From assembly GCF_027257975.1 (NCBI RefSeq), contig NZ_JANZKX010000002.1, forward strand, positions 496,001 through 560,000: a DNA stretch of 64,000 nucleotides. Direction: 5' to 3'. Origin of the DNA: Pelomonas sp. BJYL3. GTDB taxonomy: Bacteria > Pseudomonadota > Gammaproteobacteria > Burkholderiales > Burkholderiaceae_C. The notes under the pieces are model-generated. The model made no database searches, had not been told where the DNA came from, and worked only from the letters and a program-made list of their open reading frames with translations. Of the stretch, positions 1-7,853 are shown piece after piece (the stretch's first letter is position 1; every line of letters starts with the position of its first letter). Position numbers and translations under genes: made by a program.

Positions 1-247
1 TCCAGGTTGCGGGGGCTGGCGCCGAGCGCGCGACTCCCGGGGGCAAGGGCGCTGATCTTGCCGAGCGGCTTGGCAGCGGCGGTGGCGGGAGCTGCTCCGC
101 ATGGGCCTGGGCAGCGGTATCCGGCCGAGGTGGTGGCGCTGCGCATGTCCCGTAGATCGTGAGGACCAGGGATGACAGCAGCAGTGCCACCACGCCCAGG
201 CCGGCCCGGCGAAGCCTGAGCTTGGACGAGGTCTTCGAAGCGGTCAT
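1..247 (-). CDS. 5' fragment of an exported or membrane-anchored protein (runs off window)
   Basis: Only about 82 codons are inside the window. Reading leftward from the ATG at 247, the protein starts with a basic stretch (SSKLRLRRAG) followed by a hydrophobic segment at about residues 17-33, then Pro/Ala-rich low-complexity sequence. This looks like a signal peptide or membrane anchor with a flexible periplasmic linker. No domain is visible and no function is offered. Near the edge (about positions 1-75) a neighbouring frame (KISALAPGSRALGASPRNL) has higher third-position GC than the frame of the start codon, so a frameshift is possible. Confidence 0.4.
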   Translation of the reverse strand, partial: MTASKTSSKLRLRRAGLGVVALLLSSLVLTIYGTCAAPPPRPDTAAQAHAEQLPPPPLPSRSARSAPLPPGVARSAPAPATW

Positions 248-369
248 GGTGTCCTGGTGAGCGGTCCGGAAAAGGCGCCAGATCATAGGCCGACGCCGGC
301 CGGTGAAGAGGCCGCTTCGTCAAGAGCGGACGGCCAGGCGCACCGCCGAGCGGCCTGGCCCGCACGCTG

Positions 370-2085
370 TCAATCCAGCGTCACCTCCGCCCTCACCACC
401 CCCGCCCGCTCCGTGCGGGCCGAGAGCGAGAGCCGCGTGCCATGCGGGGCTCGGACGATCCATTCGGCGACGGCGCGGTCGCCGGTGATCTCGTCGGTGG
501 GCAGGAAGCTCAGCTGGCTGGCCTGGGGAGCGTGGCCGGCCAGGTGCGGGCCCTCCATGCGCGCCTTGCCGGTGACGAGGCTGGCACTGCCGTCCTCGGG
601 CAGCTGGATCTCGAAGATCACGCCGCGCACCACCTGGCGCTCCTTGGCGCGGGCGGTGACGGCGGCGCTGAGGTAGCCGCTGTTGGCCACGGCCAGGCGC
701 ACGCGCCAGCTGTCGGCGCCCAGGGCGCGGACTTCGGTGCGCAGCAGCTCCAGGCGCGGCAGGGAGAGGCCGATCTGCGTCAGCCAGGCGGGGAAGCGCG
801 CGGCCTCGCGCTCGCGCAGGGCCGGCGGCGGGTTGCGCCAGTAGTTCATCTTGTCCCAACCGCCGATCTCCACCGCGCCCAGCTGCGGATGCTGGAAGGG
901 GCGCCAGTCCACATGGGCCTGGCCGCCGCAGTGCTCGTCGCTCCACTTGAGCAGCTTGAGCTCGTCCTCCACCGGGTGCTCGCGGAACCAGTCGATCCAC
1001 TTGTAGCCGCTGATGCCGGCCTCCTGGTTGGGGTTCCACAGCTCCACCACCCAGAACAGCGCGCCCAGGTGCTCGTAAAGCCATTCCTGCGTGCCGCTGA
1101 TGCTGTCCTTGGGGTGGTACTTGAAGTCGTGCCAGATGCTCACGGCCGGGTAGCCGCTGTGCTTCTCGCCCAGGGCCGAGAACTGCTTGATGAGCCAGAG
1201 GTCCTCGGGCGTCATGTCCTCGTCGCTGCAGCTGCCCATGGGGCGCAGGATCACGCCGCTGTAGGTGTGAAAGCTGATGGCCGCGCCGATGTTGGGATGC
1301 TTCACGATGAAGTCCACCATGGCTCGCACCTCGGGCTCGCTGGCCGGGTAGGGGCCGGCGCCGCCCTGCTCGTGCTCCTGGCGCCAGCCGCCGGGGAAGT
1401 TGCGGTTGAGGTCCAGGCCCTCGACGTCCCCGTTGACCTTGATCTGCAGGCCGTCGTAGTGTTGGATGAAGCCCTCGGGCATCAGGCGGTAGTACTCGCC
1501 GCCGAACTCGCCGGGCTCGCGCGCCACCATGAGGCGCGGGTCGCCGGCATGCTTCTTGTAGCCGCCATGCGGGTCGGGAACGCGCAGGGTGAGGATGCGG
1601 CCGTCGCCATCGATGTCCTCCATCGTGAGGCCGTCCACGGGGTCCTCGTCATGCGGGTAGCGGCGGGTGGAGGAGCGGATGTGGCGCGGCCGGTCCGCCA
1701 GGGCCAGCTCGGCGCCGTCGGGGTTCAGGCGCGGCACGATGTAGACCACGCGGCTGTCCAGCAGCTGGGTGGCGCGGCGGCCGTCCTCGCTGTCCTGGCC
1801 GTAGTGCTGCAGCAGCTGGTGCAGGTAGTAGAGGCAGGTGGTGCTGGCCGTCAGCTCCGCGGCATGGATGTTGCCGTCCAGCCAGAGGGCGGGCTTGTCG
1901 GTGTCGGGGCCGGTAGCTTCGTTCGTGAGGGCCAGCAGCCAGATCTCGCGGCCTTCGTGGCTGTGGCCGATGGAGCGCAGCGTGACGAGATGCGGCCGCG
2001 CCGCGGCATAGGCCTGCAGCAGTTCGGTGAGGGGCTGGTAGCGGAGGAACTGGCTGAAGTCCGGGGTCGGGAGGGCGGTGGCCAT
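370..2085 (-). CDS. M14-family zinc carboxypeptidase
   Basis: A 571-residue protein of the M14 metallocarboxypeptidase family, which removes C-terminal residues from peptides using one zinc ion. The zinc-binding HxxE motif is HAAE at residues 74-77 (context LDGNIHAAELTAS). The distal histidine lies in ISFHTYSG, and FWVVELWN is a good candidate for the general-base glutamate. The last ~120 residues form an extra C-terminal, probably beta-rich domain. I see no clear signal peptide, so location is uncertain. The ATG at 2085 (MATALPTP) is preferred over an in-frame upstream codon at 2136, because homology-like sequence begins there; neither has a strong Shine-Dalgarno sequence. It stands alone, downstream of the LytTR operon on the same strand. 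Confidence 0.85.
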   Translation of the reverse strand: MATALPTPDFSQFLRYQPLTELLQAYAAARPHLVTLRSIGHSHEGREIWLLALTNEATGPDTDKPALWLDGNIHAAELTASTTCLYYLHQLLQHYGQDSEDGRRATQLLDSRVVYIVPRLNPDGAELALADRPRHIRSSTRRYPHDEDPVDGLTMEDIDGDGRILTLRVPDPHGGYKKHAGDPRLMVAREPGEFGGEYYRLMPEGFIQHYDGLQIKVNGDVEGLDLNRNFPGGWRQEHEQGGAGPYPASEPEVRAMVDFIVKHPNIGAAISFHTYSGVILRPMGSCSDEDMTPEDLWLIKQFSALGEKHSGYPAVSIWHDFKYHPKDSISGTQEWLYEHLGALFWVVELWNPNQEAGISGYKWIDWFREHPVEDELKLLKWSDEHCGGQAHVDWRPFQHPQLGAVEIGGWDKMNYWRNPPPALREREAARFPAWLTQIGLSLPRLELLRTEVRALGADSWRVRLAVANSGYLSAAVTARAKERQVVRGVIFEIQLPEDGSASLVTGKARMEGPHLAGHAPQASQLSFLPTDEITGDRAVAEWIVRAPHGTRLSLSARTERAGVVRAEVTLD

Positions 2086-2192
2086 GGCATGCGTCTTGTG
2101 GAGGCAGGGAGCCATGCTACGGGTGGCCCGGCGCATCCGGCTGGGGGCGAACCCGTGCCAGCATCCAGGGCGTCAGGCGCTGCCGCAGCGCC

Positions 2193-2954
2193 TCACTGCC
2201 CCTTGAACAGGCCCTGGAACTGGCGCGACACCGGCAGCTTCTCCTCCCGCCCCTTGAGCGTCAGCTGCATGGTGTTCTCGTCGATGCGCACGGCGCTGGC
2301 GATGCAGCGGCTGTTGACCAGCACCGAGCGGTGCACCTGCCAGAAGAGCTCGGCGTCCAGCGAGGCCAGCAGCTCCTTCAGCGGCGTGCGGATCAGCGCC
2401 TCGCCGCCGTCATAGACCACACGGGTGTAGCGGTTGTCGCTCTCGAAATAGACCACGTCCTGCGGGTCGATCATCTTGACCTCGCGGCCCAGCGAGGCCT
2501 GGATCAGGCGGGTCTTGGGCGTGGCGGCGGCCATGGGCAGCAGCTGCTTGAGCAGGGCCTGCAGGTCGGGGGCGGGCTGCTGCAGCCGGGACTTCAGCCG
2601 CTCGATGGCCTGGGCCAGGCGGGCGTCCTCCACGGGCTTCATGACGTAGTCCACCGCACCGGCATCGAAGGCCGCCAGGGCATGGTCGCCGTAGGCGGTG
2701 ACGAAGACCACATGCGGCGGGCGCGCGGTGGCGCCCATGCGGCGGGCCACCTCGATGCCGGTGAGACCGGGCATGTTGATGTCCAGGAAGCAGACCTGGG
2801 GCTCGTGCGCCAGGAAGTCGTCCCAGGCATCGACGCCATGGCGGCTGGCGGCCACGATGTCCAGCTCCGGCCAGAGTCGCTGCAGGGCTGCGCGCAGCTG
2901 CTCGCGCGGGCCTTCCTCGTCGTCGGCAATGAGGGTGCGGATGGCAGTGTTCAT
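2193..2954 (-). CDS. LytTR-family response regulator
   Basis: A 253-residue response regulator of the AlgR/LytR type. The N-terminal receiver domain (about residues 5-120) has the acidic cluster DDE at 11-13 and the phospho-acceptor Asp58 in CFLDINMPG; the conserved Lys lies in VMKPVE. A linker leads to a C-terminal LytTR DNA-binding domain (about 145-250), recognisable from FESDNRYTRV and WQVHRSVLVN. It is the last gene of an operon with two LytS-like kinases encoded just upstream (30-nt gap), which are the obvious phosphodonors. Targets cannot be read from the sequence; proteins of this class usually bind tandem direct repeats. Confidence 0.9.
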   Translation of the reverse strand: MNTAIRTLIADDEEGPREQLRAALQRLWPELDIVAASRHGVDAWDDFLAHEPQVCFLDINMPGLTGIEVARRMGATARPPHVVFVTAYGDHALAAFDAGAVDYVMKPVEDARLAQAIERLKSRLQQPAPDLQALLKQLLPMAAATPKTRLIQASLGREVKMIDPQDVVYFESDNRYTRVVYDGGEALIRTPLKELLASLDAELFWQVHRSVLVNSRCIASAVRIDENTMQLTLKGREEKLPVSRQFQGLFKGQ

Positions 2955-2984
2955 GGGGGTCCTCGCTCCTTGTGTTGTGCTGGT

Positions 2985-4148
2985 TCAGGCGGGCTGGATG
3001 CGCACCTCGGCGGCGCATCCCCCTTCGTCCAGGGTGCGCAGCTGCAGGCTCGCACGCTCGCCGAAGGCCTGGCGCAGGCGCTGCAGGGTGTTGCGCAGGC
3101 CCAGTCCGCCCTGGGCCGCGGCCGTGGCCGAGTCCTGACTGAAGTCCAGGCCGGCTGCGGGCCCGTGGCCGTTGTCCAGCACCTGCAGGCACAGGCCACC
3201 GCGGTCGTCCAGCGTCGCCCGGATGGTGATCTCGCCGCCCTCCAGGCACGGCTGCACGCCGTGCTCGACGGCGTTCTCCACCAGGGTCAGCAGCACGCCG
3301 GGCGGCAGCTGGGCGCGGGCGGCGTCGGGCGCGATGTCCAGGCGAAAGCGCAGCCGCTCGCCCAGGCGTGCCTGCATGACCTCGAGGTAGCGGCGTGCGG
3401 CCTCGGACTCCTCGGCCACGCTCAGCAAGGGGCGGTCGAACAGCGGCAGGGTGGCGCGCAGATAGCCCGTCAGCGAGCCCAGCAGGGGGGCGGCCCGGTC
3501 GTCCTTGACCTGCACCCAGTGCTGCAGCGCGGCCAGGGAATTGAAGAGGAAATGCGGCTGGATCTGCGCCGTGGCCAGCCGGCGGGCCAGGTCCAGGGCC
3601 TCGGCCTGGCGGTCCTGCTCGCGCAGCCACTGGGCGCAGTACTCGTTGCGCCAGCAGGCCAGGACCCACAGCGCCAGCGCGCCCAGCATCATGCCCAGCA
3701 TCAGCATCATGAGCAGGGCCCGGGCCAGTGCCTTGTCCAGGTGGGCGCTGGCCTGCCAGGCATGGAAGCCGAGGACCGCGGCGATCCAGACCAGGGCATA
3801 CAGGCTGGAGGTCAGGTACAGCCGCTTCATGGTGGGGCGGCGCCAGAGCTGCCTCAGCATGGACAGCTGCATCACCCCGAGCCCATGGTTGGCCAGGAAG
3901 ATCGCGAGCAGCCCTTGCCAGGGCGTGCCCGGGAGGAAGCGATCCACGGCCCAGATCTGGAACAGCCCGGAACCGATGATGTTGATCCAGATGGCCGCCG
4001 CCACGCTGGCCGACATGGCCGGCAGCGTGGCCAGGCGCGCCCACTGCGCGTCGGTGAAGCGGTGGCGGGGTCCCAGCATCAGCGCGACGCGCCAGTCCAC
4101 CTCGCGCCAGAAGCCCAGGACGCGATCCCGCAGGGCGACCACGCTCAC
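2985..4148 (-). CDS. LytS/YehU-type sensor histidine kinase (second of two)
   Basis: A 387-residue membrane sensor kinase of the His_kinase (LytS/YehU) class. About four hydrophobic segments occupy the first ~170 residues. The phospho-acceptor motif TAQIQPHFLFNSLAA has the histidine near residue 199, and the ATPase domain carries the N box TLVENAVEHG and a G box with DNGHGP. The GTG at 4148 is chosen because it overlaps the stop of the upstream kinase (GTGA), an arrangement typical of translational coupling; another GTG lies at 4172. The gene sits between a paralogous kinase and a LytTR regulator. Both kinases keep the catalytic motifs, so neither looks like a dead pseudokinase. Confidence 0.88.
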   Translation of the reverse strand: MSVVALRDRVLGFWREVDWRVALMLGPRHRFTDAQWARLATLPAMSASVAAAIWINIIGSGLFQIWAVDRFLPGTPWQGLLAIFLANHGLGVMQLSMLRQLWRRPTMKRLYLTSSLYALVWIAAVLGFHAWQASAHLDKALARALLMMLMLGMMLGALALWVLACWRNEYCAQWLREQDRQAEALDLARRLATAQIQPHFLFNSLAALQHWVQVKDDRAAPLLGSLTGYLRATLPLFDRPLLSVAEESEAARRYLEVMQARLGERLRFRLDIAPDAARAQLPPGVLLTLVENAVEHGVQPCLEGGEITIRATLDDRGGLCLQVLDNGHGPAAGLDFSQDSATAAAQGGLGLRNTLQRLRQAFGERASLQLRTLDEGGCAAEVRIQPA

Positions 4149-5293
4149 GCCAGCCCCTGCAGCAGCAGGCACACGCGGGTGCCGGGGCCGTCCTCGCGCG
4201 GACTGAGCTGCAGTGCGGCGCGTTCACCGAAGAAGCCCTGCAGGCGCGCGCGGCTGTTGCCCAGGCCCAGGCCCTCCTGCCAGCCCTCGGCCAGGCCCAC
4301 GCCGCTGTCCTCGATCAGCAGGCGCCATCCGCCCGCGGGCTGCGGCGCCAGCTGCATATGGAGCTCGGCGCCGTTGAGCGTCGGGGCGATGCCGTGCTCC
4401 AGCGCGTTCTCGACCAGACTCAGCACGATGCCCGGGGGCAGGCTGGCGGCCTCGGCGGCGGCGGGGTCGATGTCCAGGCGGTAGCTCAGGCGCTCGCCCC
4501 AGCGGGCCTGCATCACGCCCAGGTAGGCCTGCACCAGGCTGAGCTCCTCGGCCAGGCTCACCTCGGGCCGCAGCATCAGCTCGGCCGAGCCGCGCAGGAA
4601 GCTGCTGAGCTGGCGCAGCAGCGGGCTGGCGCGCTGGTCGCCGGTGTCCACCCAGTGCTGGACGGCGGCCAGGGTGTTGAAGATGAAATGCGGCTGGATC
4701 TGGGCCTGCAACAGGCGCAGCCGGGCCTCGCTGGCCTCGCGCCGGGCCTGTTCGTGGTCCGCGCGGCTCTGCGCCATGGCCAGCTCGCGGGCCATCTGCT
4801 CGCGGCGTTGGCTGGCCGTCAGAATCACCACCAGCAGCAGCGCGAAGGCCATCACCAGGGGCAGGGGCATGCCGATCTTGGCGGCCGCGATGGCGCCGTC
4901 CAGCTGCTCGCGCCAGGGCAGGGCATGGTCGACCGGCGCGCGGCGCAGGCCCTGCGTCATGCCGATGGCGCCGGCGACGAGGCCGACCACGGCGCTGAGG
5001 ATGGCAGCCGGCCGCCCCGAGAACCACAGGGGCCGCAGCCAGGACAGGCCCATCAGGCCCAGGAATCCGCCGCTGAATCCCACCCAGGCGAGCAGGGCCA
5101 GCAGCAGGCTGCCGCTGTCTTTGTAGACGCCGGCGAACATGCCCATGCCGCCGAAGACCGCCCCGATGACGGCGCCCAGAAACTGGGAGTTCCGGCTGCA
5201 GCCGTTCTCGTTGCGCAGCAGGCGGCCCAGGGCCTGAGCGGCATCGGCGCGCAGGGAGGCGTGCCAGGAGAGGGGAAGGGTGGGGGTTGCCAT
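4145..5293 (-). CDS. LytS/YehU-type sensor histidine kinase (first of two)
   Basis: A 382-residue sensor kinase paralogous to its downstream neighbour. It has four hydrophobic segments between about residues 36 and 160, then a short coiled-coil-like linker, the phospho-acceptor motif LQAQIQPHFIFNTLAA (His202) and an ATPase domain with N box SLVENALEHG and G box DSGVGL. The ATG at 5293 opens the three-gene operon kinase-kinase-regulator. The last bases overlap the start of the second kinase. The input signal is unknown because the membrane part has no recognisable ligand-binding domain; it may sense membrane state or a small hydrophobic molecule (inference). Confidence 0.88.
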   Translation of the reverse strand: MATPTLPLSWHASLRADAAQALGRLLRNENGCSRNSQFLGAVIGAVFGGMGMFAGVYKDSGSLLLALLAWVGFSGGFLGLMGLSWLRPLWFSGRPAAILSAVVGLVAGAIGMTQGLRRAPVDHALPWREQLDGAIAAAKIGMPLPLVMAFALLLVVILTASQRREQMARELAMAQSRADHEQARREASEARLRLLQAQIQPHFIFNTLAAVQHWVDTGDQRASPLLRQLSSFLRGSAELMLRPEVSLAEELSLVQAYLGVMQARWGERLSYRLDIDPAAAEAASLPPGIVLSLVENALEHGIAPTLNGAELHMQLAPQPAGGWRLLIEDSGVGLAEGWQEGLGLGNSRARLQGFFGERAALQLSPREDGPGTRVCLLLQGLA

Positions 5294-5391
5294 GGCGTGA
5301 GTATCTCCGCCGCGCGGCGGGCGGATCCGGGGCGATGCGGCGAACGGCGGGCTGCCGCGGCGAATGGCGGACTGCCGGGCGCCGGCGGGGG

Positions 5392-6147
5392 TCAGCCCGC
5401 CAGCGCGCCGCCCACGAAGACCTTGAGCTCGCCGGGCTGGAAGGCCACCCAGGGCTCGTCGCGGGTCAGGGGCTCCGTGGCGATGATGGCGGCGCGGTCC
5501 AGCGGGGAGGTGTGCTGGGACAGGTCCAGGCTCAGGTCCTCGTCCTGCAGCTGCACCCGGCCGAAGGGATGCTGGCGCAGCAGGTAGTGCAGCCGGGTCG
5601 AGCCATGCGCCCACAGGGCCTGGCCGTTGGACAGCAGCATGTTGAAGGTGCCGTAGGCATTGAGGCGCGGCATCAGCTCGGCCAGGGTCAGGCTCAGCTC
5701 CTCGACGCTGGGCACGCTGCAGTGCGCCTTGGCCAGCTCCTGCATCAGCCAGCAGAAGGCCCGCTCGCTGTCGGTGTCGCCCACGGGGCGGAAGGCGGCA
5801 TGCAGGGGCGGGTGGAAGTCCTTGAGGTTGCCGTTGTGCGCGAAGACCCAGTAGCGGCCCCACAGTTCGCGCACGAAGGGATGGGTGTTCTCCAGCAAGA
5901 CCTGACCCTGCGTGGCCTTGCGGATGTGGGCGATGACGTTGTCGCTCTGGATCGGATAGTTGCGGATGAAGCCGGCCAGGGGCGAGACGCGGGCACTGTG
6001 GTGGTCCACGAAATGGCGCAGGCCGCGGCCCTCGAAGAAGGCGATGCCAAAGCCGTCCTTGTGCTCCTCGGCCCGGGTGGCAAGCCCGGTGAAGCTGAAC
6101 ATCACGTCGGTCGGCACATTGCAGTTCATGCCCAACAGCTGGCACAT
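5392..6147 (-). CDS. class II glutamine amidotransferase, YafJ-like
   Basis: A 251-residue Ntn-type amidotransferase of the YafJ group. After removal of Met1, the nucleophile would be Cys2 (MCQLLGMNCN). Family signatures follow: HKDGFGIAFF, the VIAHIRKAT segment and the FAHNGNL motif. The substrate of YafJ-type enzymes is not well established, so only glutamine-hydrolysing activity is inferred. The start at 6147 is preceded by an AAGGA-like ribosome site. It ends about 100 nt before the kinase operon and begins 14 nt after the flavoprotein gene, so it is probably co-transcribed with the latter. One copy of the dispersed 14-mer (5895-5908) lies inside it and encodes GQVLL. Confidence 0.88.
   Translation of the reverse strand: MCQLLGMNCNVPTDVMFSFTGLATRAEEHKDGFGIAFFEGRGLRHFVDHHSARVSPLAGFIRNYPIQSDNVIAHIRKATQGQVLLENTHPFVRELWGRYWVFAHNGNLKDFHPPLHAAFRPVGDTDSERAFCWLMQELAKAHCSVPSVEELSLTLAELMPRLNAYGTFNMLLSNGQALWAHGSTRLHYLLRQHPFGRVQLQDEDLSLDLSQHTSPLDRAAIIATEPLTRDEPWVAFQPGELKVFVGGALAG
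5895..5908 (+). repeat. dispersed 14-mer, copy 1 (inside yafJ-like gene)
   Basis: Exact GCAAGACCTGACCC on the plus strand. The gene is on the minus strand, where the word is read in the frame giving Gly-Gln-Val-Leu. Confidence 0.85.
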
Positions 6148-6161
6148 GGGGAGGTCCTTGC

Positions 6162-7352
6162 TTACTCGAGGAACAGGCGCCTGAGGCCCTTGAGGCTCAG
6201 CAGGGTGCCCGGGTTGCTGGTCTCGTTGAGCACGCCGCTCATGCGCTTCAGCAGGCGCGGGCTGCGCTTGGCGCGCCAGATCAGCAGGTCGGCCAGCCAG
6301 GGCGCCGCGTTGATGCGATTGGCGCGCTCATAGAGATCGTAGCGGGGCTTGAGCTCCTGCAGCACGGCTTCGTAGCGCTGGCGGGTGTCGGCGTCGTTGT
6401 GGCCCTGCAGCACGGCCTCGGCGGCGGCCATGCCCGTGGCCATGGCCTTGCCGATGCCTTCGCCGGTGAAGGAGTAGGTGCTGCCGGCGGCCTCGCCGCT
6501 GACCAGCAAGCCCGGGCGCGTCCAGCGGGCGCCCTGCAGGGTGCAGCGCAGGGGGGCGCCCTTGAGCTCGCCCTCCAGCTGGCCGTGGCGCATCAGCTCG
6601 GCCGCGGGGGGGTAGTGCTGGCAGAAGGCGTCGAACAGGGCGCGCAGGTTGACGTCCTTCTTGCGCCCCTTGCCGGCCACCGCGCTGTGGCTGTCGGTCA
6701 CGCCCACGCCGATGTTGAAGCGGCCCTCCGGCGCGGGGAAGATCCAGCCATAGCCCGGCCGGACCTCGCGCGACCACACCACCTCCATGGCCCGGATGCG
6801 GCCGACCATGGCCGGCGCGTGCACATAGCCGCGCAGGGCCACGCCGCTGGGTGTGTGGCGCTCGCACATGCCGGCGGCGATCAGGGCCTTGGGCACGGCA
6901 CCCGTGGCAAGGATGATCCAGCGGGCGCGGACTTCGCGCTCCTCGTCGCCCTGGCGCAGCACCGCGCCGCAGACGCGGCCGGTCTCGTCCTCCAGCACAC
7001 GCTCGAAGCGGGCCTGCTCGAACCGCGCGCCTCCCGCGATGGCGTGGCGGGTCAGCAACTCGTCAAGGACCTGGCGCGGCAGCACGGCCAGGCTGCCCGG
7101 CACGTCGATGCGGCCTCCGCGCGGCCCCACGCAGCCCACTTCGCCCACCGGCTGCGCCTGCGCCATCACCGCCTCCAGAAGGCCCAGGCGCTGCAGGGCC
7201 TGGTGCGCATCGGGGATCAGGCCGTCACCGCAGGTCTTGTCACGGCCGATGGGGTGCTGGTCTACGAGCAGCACCTCGCGCCCGGCCTGGGCCAGCCAGC
7301 GGGCGCAGGCGCTGCCGGCTGGGCCGGCGCCAATGATGAGGGTATCGAGCAT
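6162..7352 (-). CDS. geranylgeranyl reductase-family FAD-dependent oxidoreductase
   Basis: A 396-residue flavoprotein of the geranylgeranyl-reductase/PHBH-like superfamily. The N terminus has the FAD-binding Rossmann motif GAGPAGSACA and an acidic strand end (VLLVDQ). The family motif DKTCGDGLIP follows at about residue 40, and a second FAD motif, GEAAGSTYSFTGEGIG, lies in the C-terminal half. In Burkholderiales such proteins are usually annotated as NAD(P)/FAD-dependent oxidoreductases; the substrate (an isoprenoid or lipid double bond) cannot be decided from the sequence. The ATG at 7352 is preferred over a GTG 15 nt upstream. It is followed after 14 nt by the amidotransferase gene. Confidence 0.82.
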   Translation of the reverse strand: MLDTLIIGAGPAGSACARWLAQAGREVLLVDQHPIGRDKTCGDGLIPDAHQALQRLGLLEAVMAQAQPVGEVGCVGPRGGRIDVPGSLAVLPRQVLDELLTRHAIAGGARFEQARFERVLEDETGRVCGAVLRQGDEEREVRARWIILATGAVPKALIAAGMCERHTPSGVALRGYVHAPAMVGRIRAMEVVWSREVRPGYGWIFPAPEGRFNIGVGVTDSHSAVAGKGRKKDVNLRALFDAFCQHYPPAAELMRHGQLEGELKGAPLRCTLQGARWTRPGLLVSGEAAGSTYSFTGEGIGKAMATGMAAAEAVLQGHNDADTRQRYEAVLQELKPRYDLYERANRINAAPWLADLLIWRAKRSPRLLKRMSGVLNETSNPGTLLSLKGLRRLFLE

Positions 7353-7853
7353 CGTTTCGTGCTTCACGGGGGCAGGTGGCTGCAGGCCGGTCCGGGGTTC
7401 GGGGGGGCATTCTAGGCAGCCGGCGGATGGGCGGCCGCCGTACGAGGGGTGACCTGATGCCGGTCATGGCTGCAGGGTCCCGGAGTATGTCCCGAGGGTG
7501 GGGCCCTCCAATGGCGGCGACTCGACACGTCCACGTGGTCGGGCGGCAGTCCCAACTTGTTGCGCAGCTGACACAATTCTGACTTGGATCTGTCGGATTC
7601 AGGCGGCTGGGTCGGCGGGCGCCTTGCGGCCATTGCACCTGTATTCGCGGGCGGCGCGGCTGCGGGGGGGCGTTGATTGCTGATTTGCCACGGCTGGCGG
7701 CGCACGTCAATGCATGAATTGCACTAGCGCCGCCAGCGCCGATCTCCTAGACCATGCCGCGCTGCCTTTCAGAATCACTGCGGTACGCATGGCGACCGGG
7801 CACAGAGGGCTTCCACGAGAAGCGCCAGATCAAGCTTGATACCAGGAGAATGT
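7353..7853. other. intergenic region between divergent genes
   Basis: About 500 nt separate the flavoprotein start from the TonB-dependent receptor start. Short open frames exist on both strands, but none has family-like sequence or a ribosome site. The stretch about 7545-7600 is more AT-rich than its surroundings and is where promoters would be expected; I could not pick a convincing -35/-10 pair. No RNA gene is recognised. Confidence 0.5.

Noticed and set aside
7240-7710. Arg/Pro-rich minus-strand frame upstream of the flavoprotein gene
   Set aside because: Low-complexity composition, no start signal, and overlap with the 5' end of the real gene.
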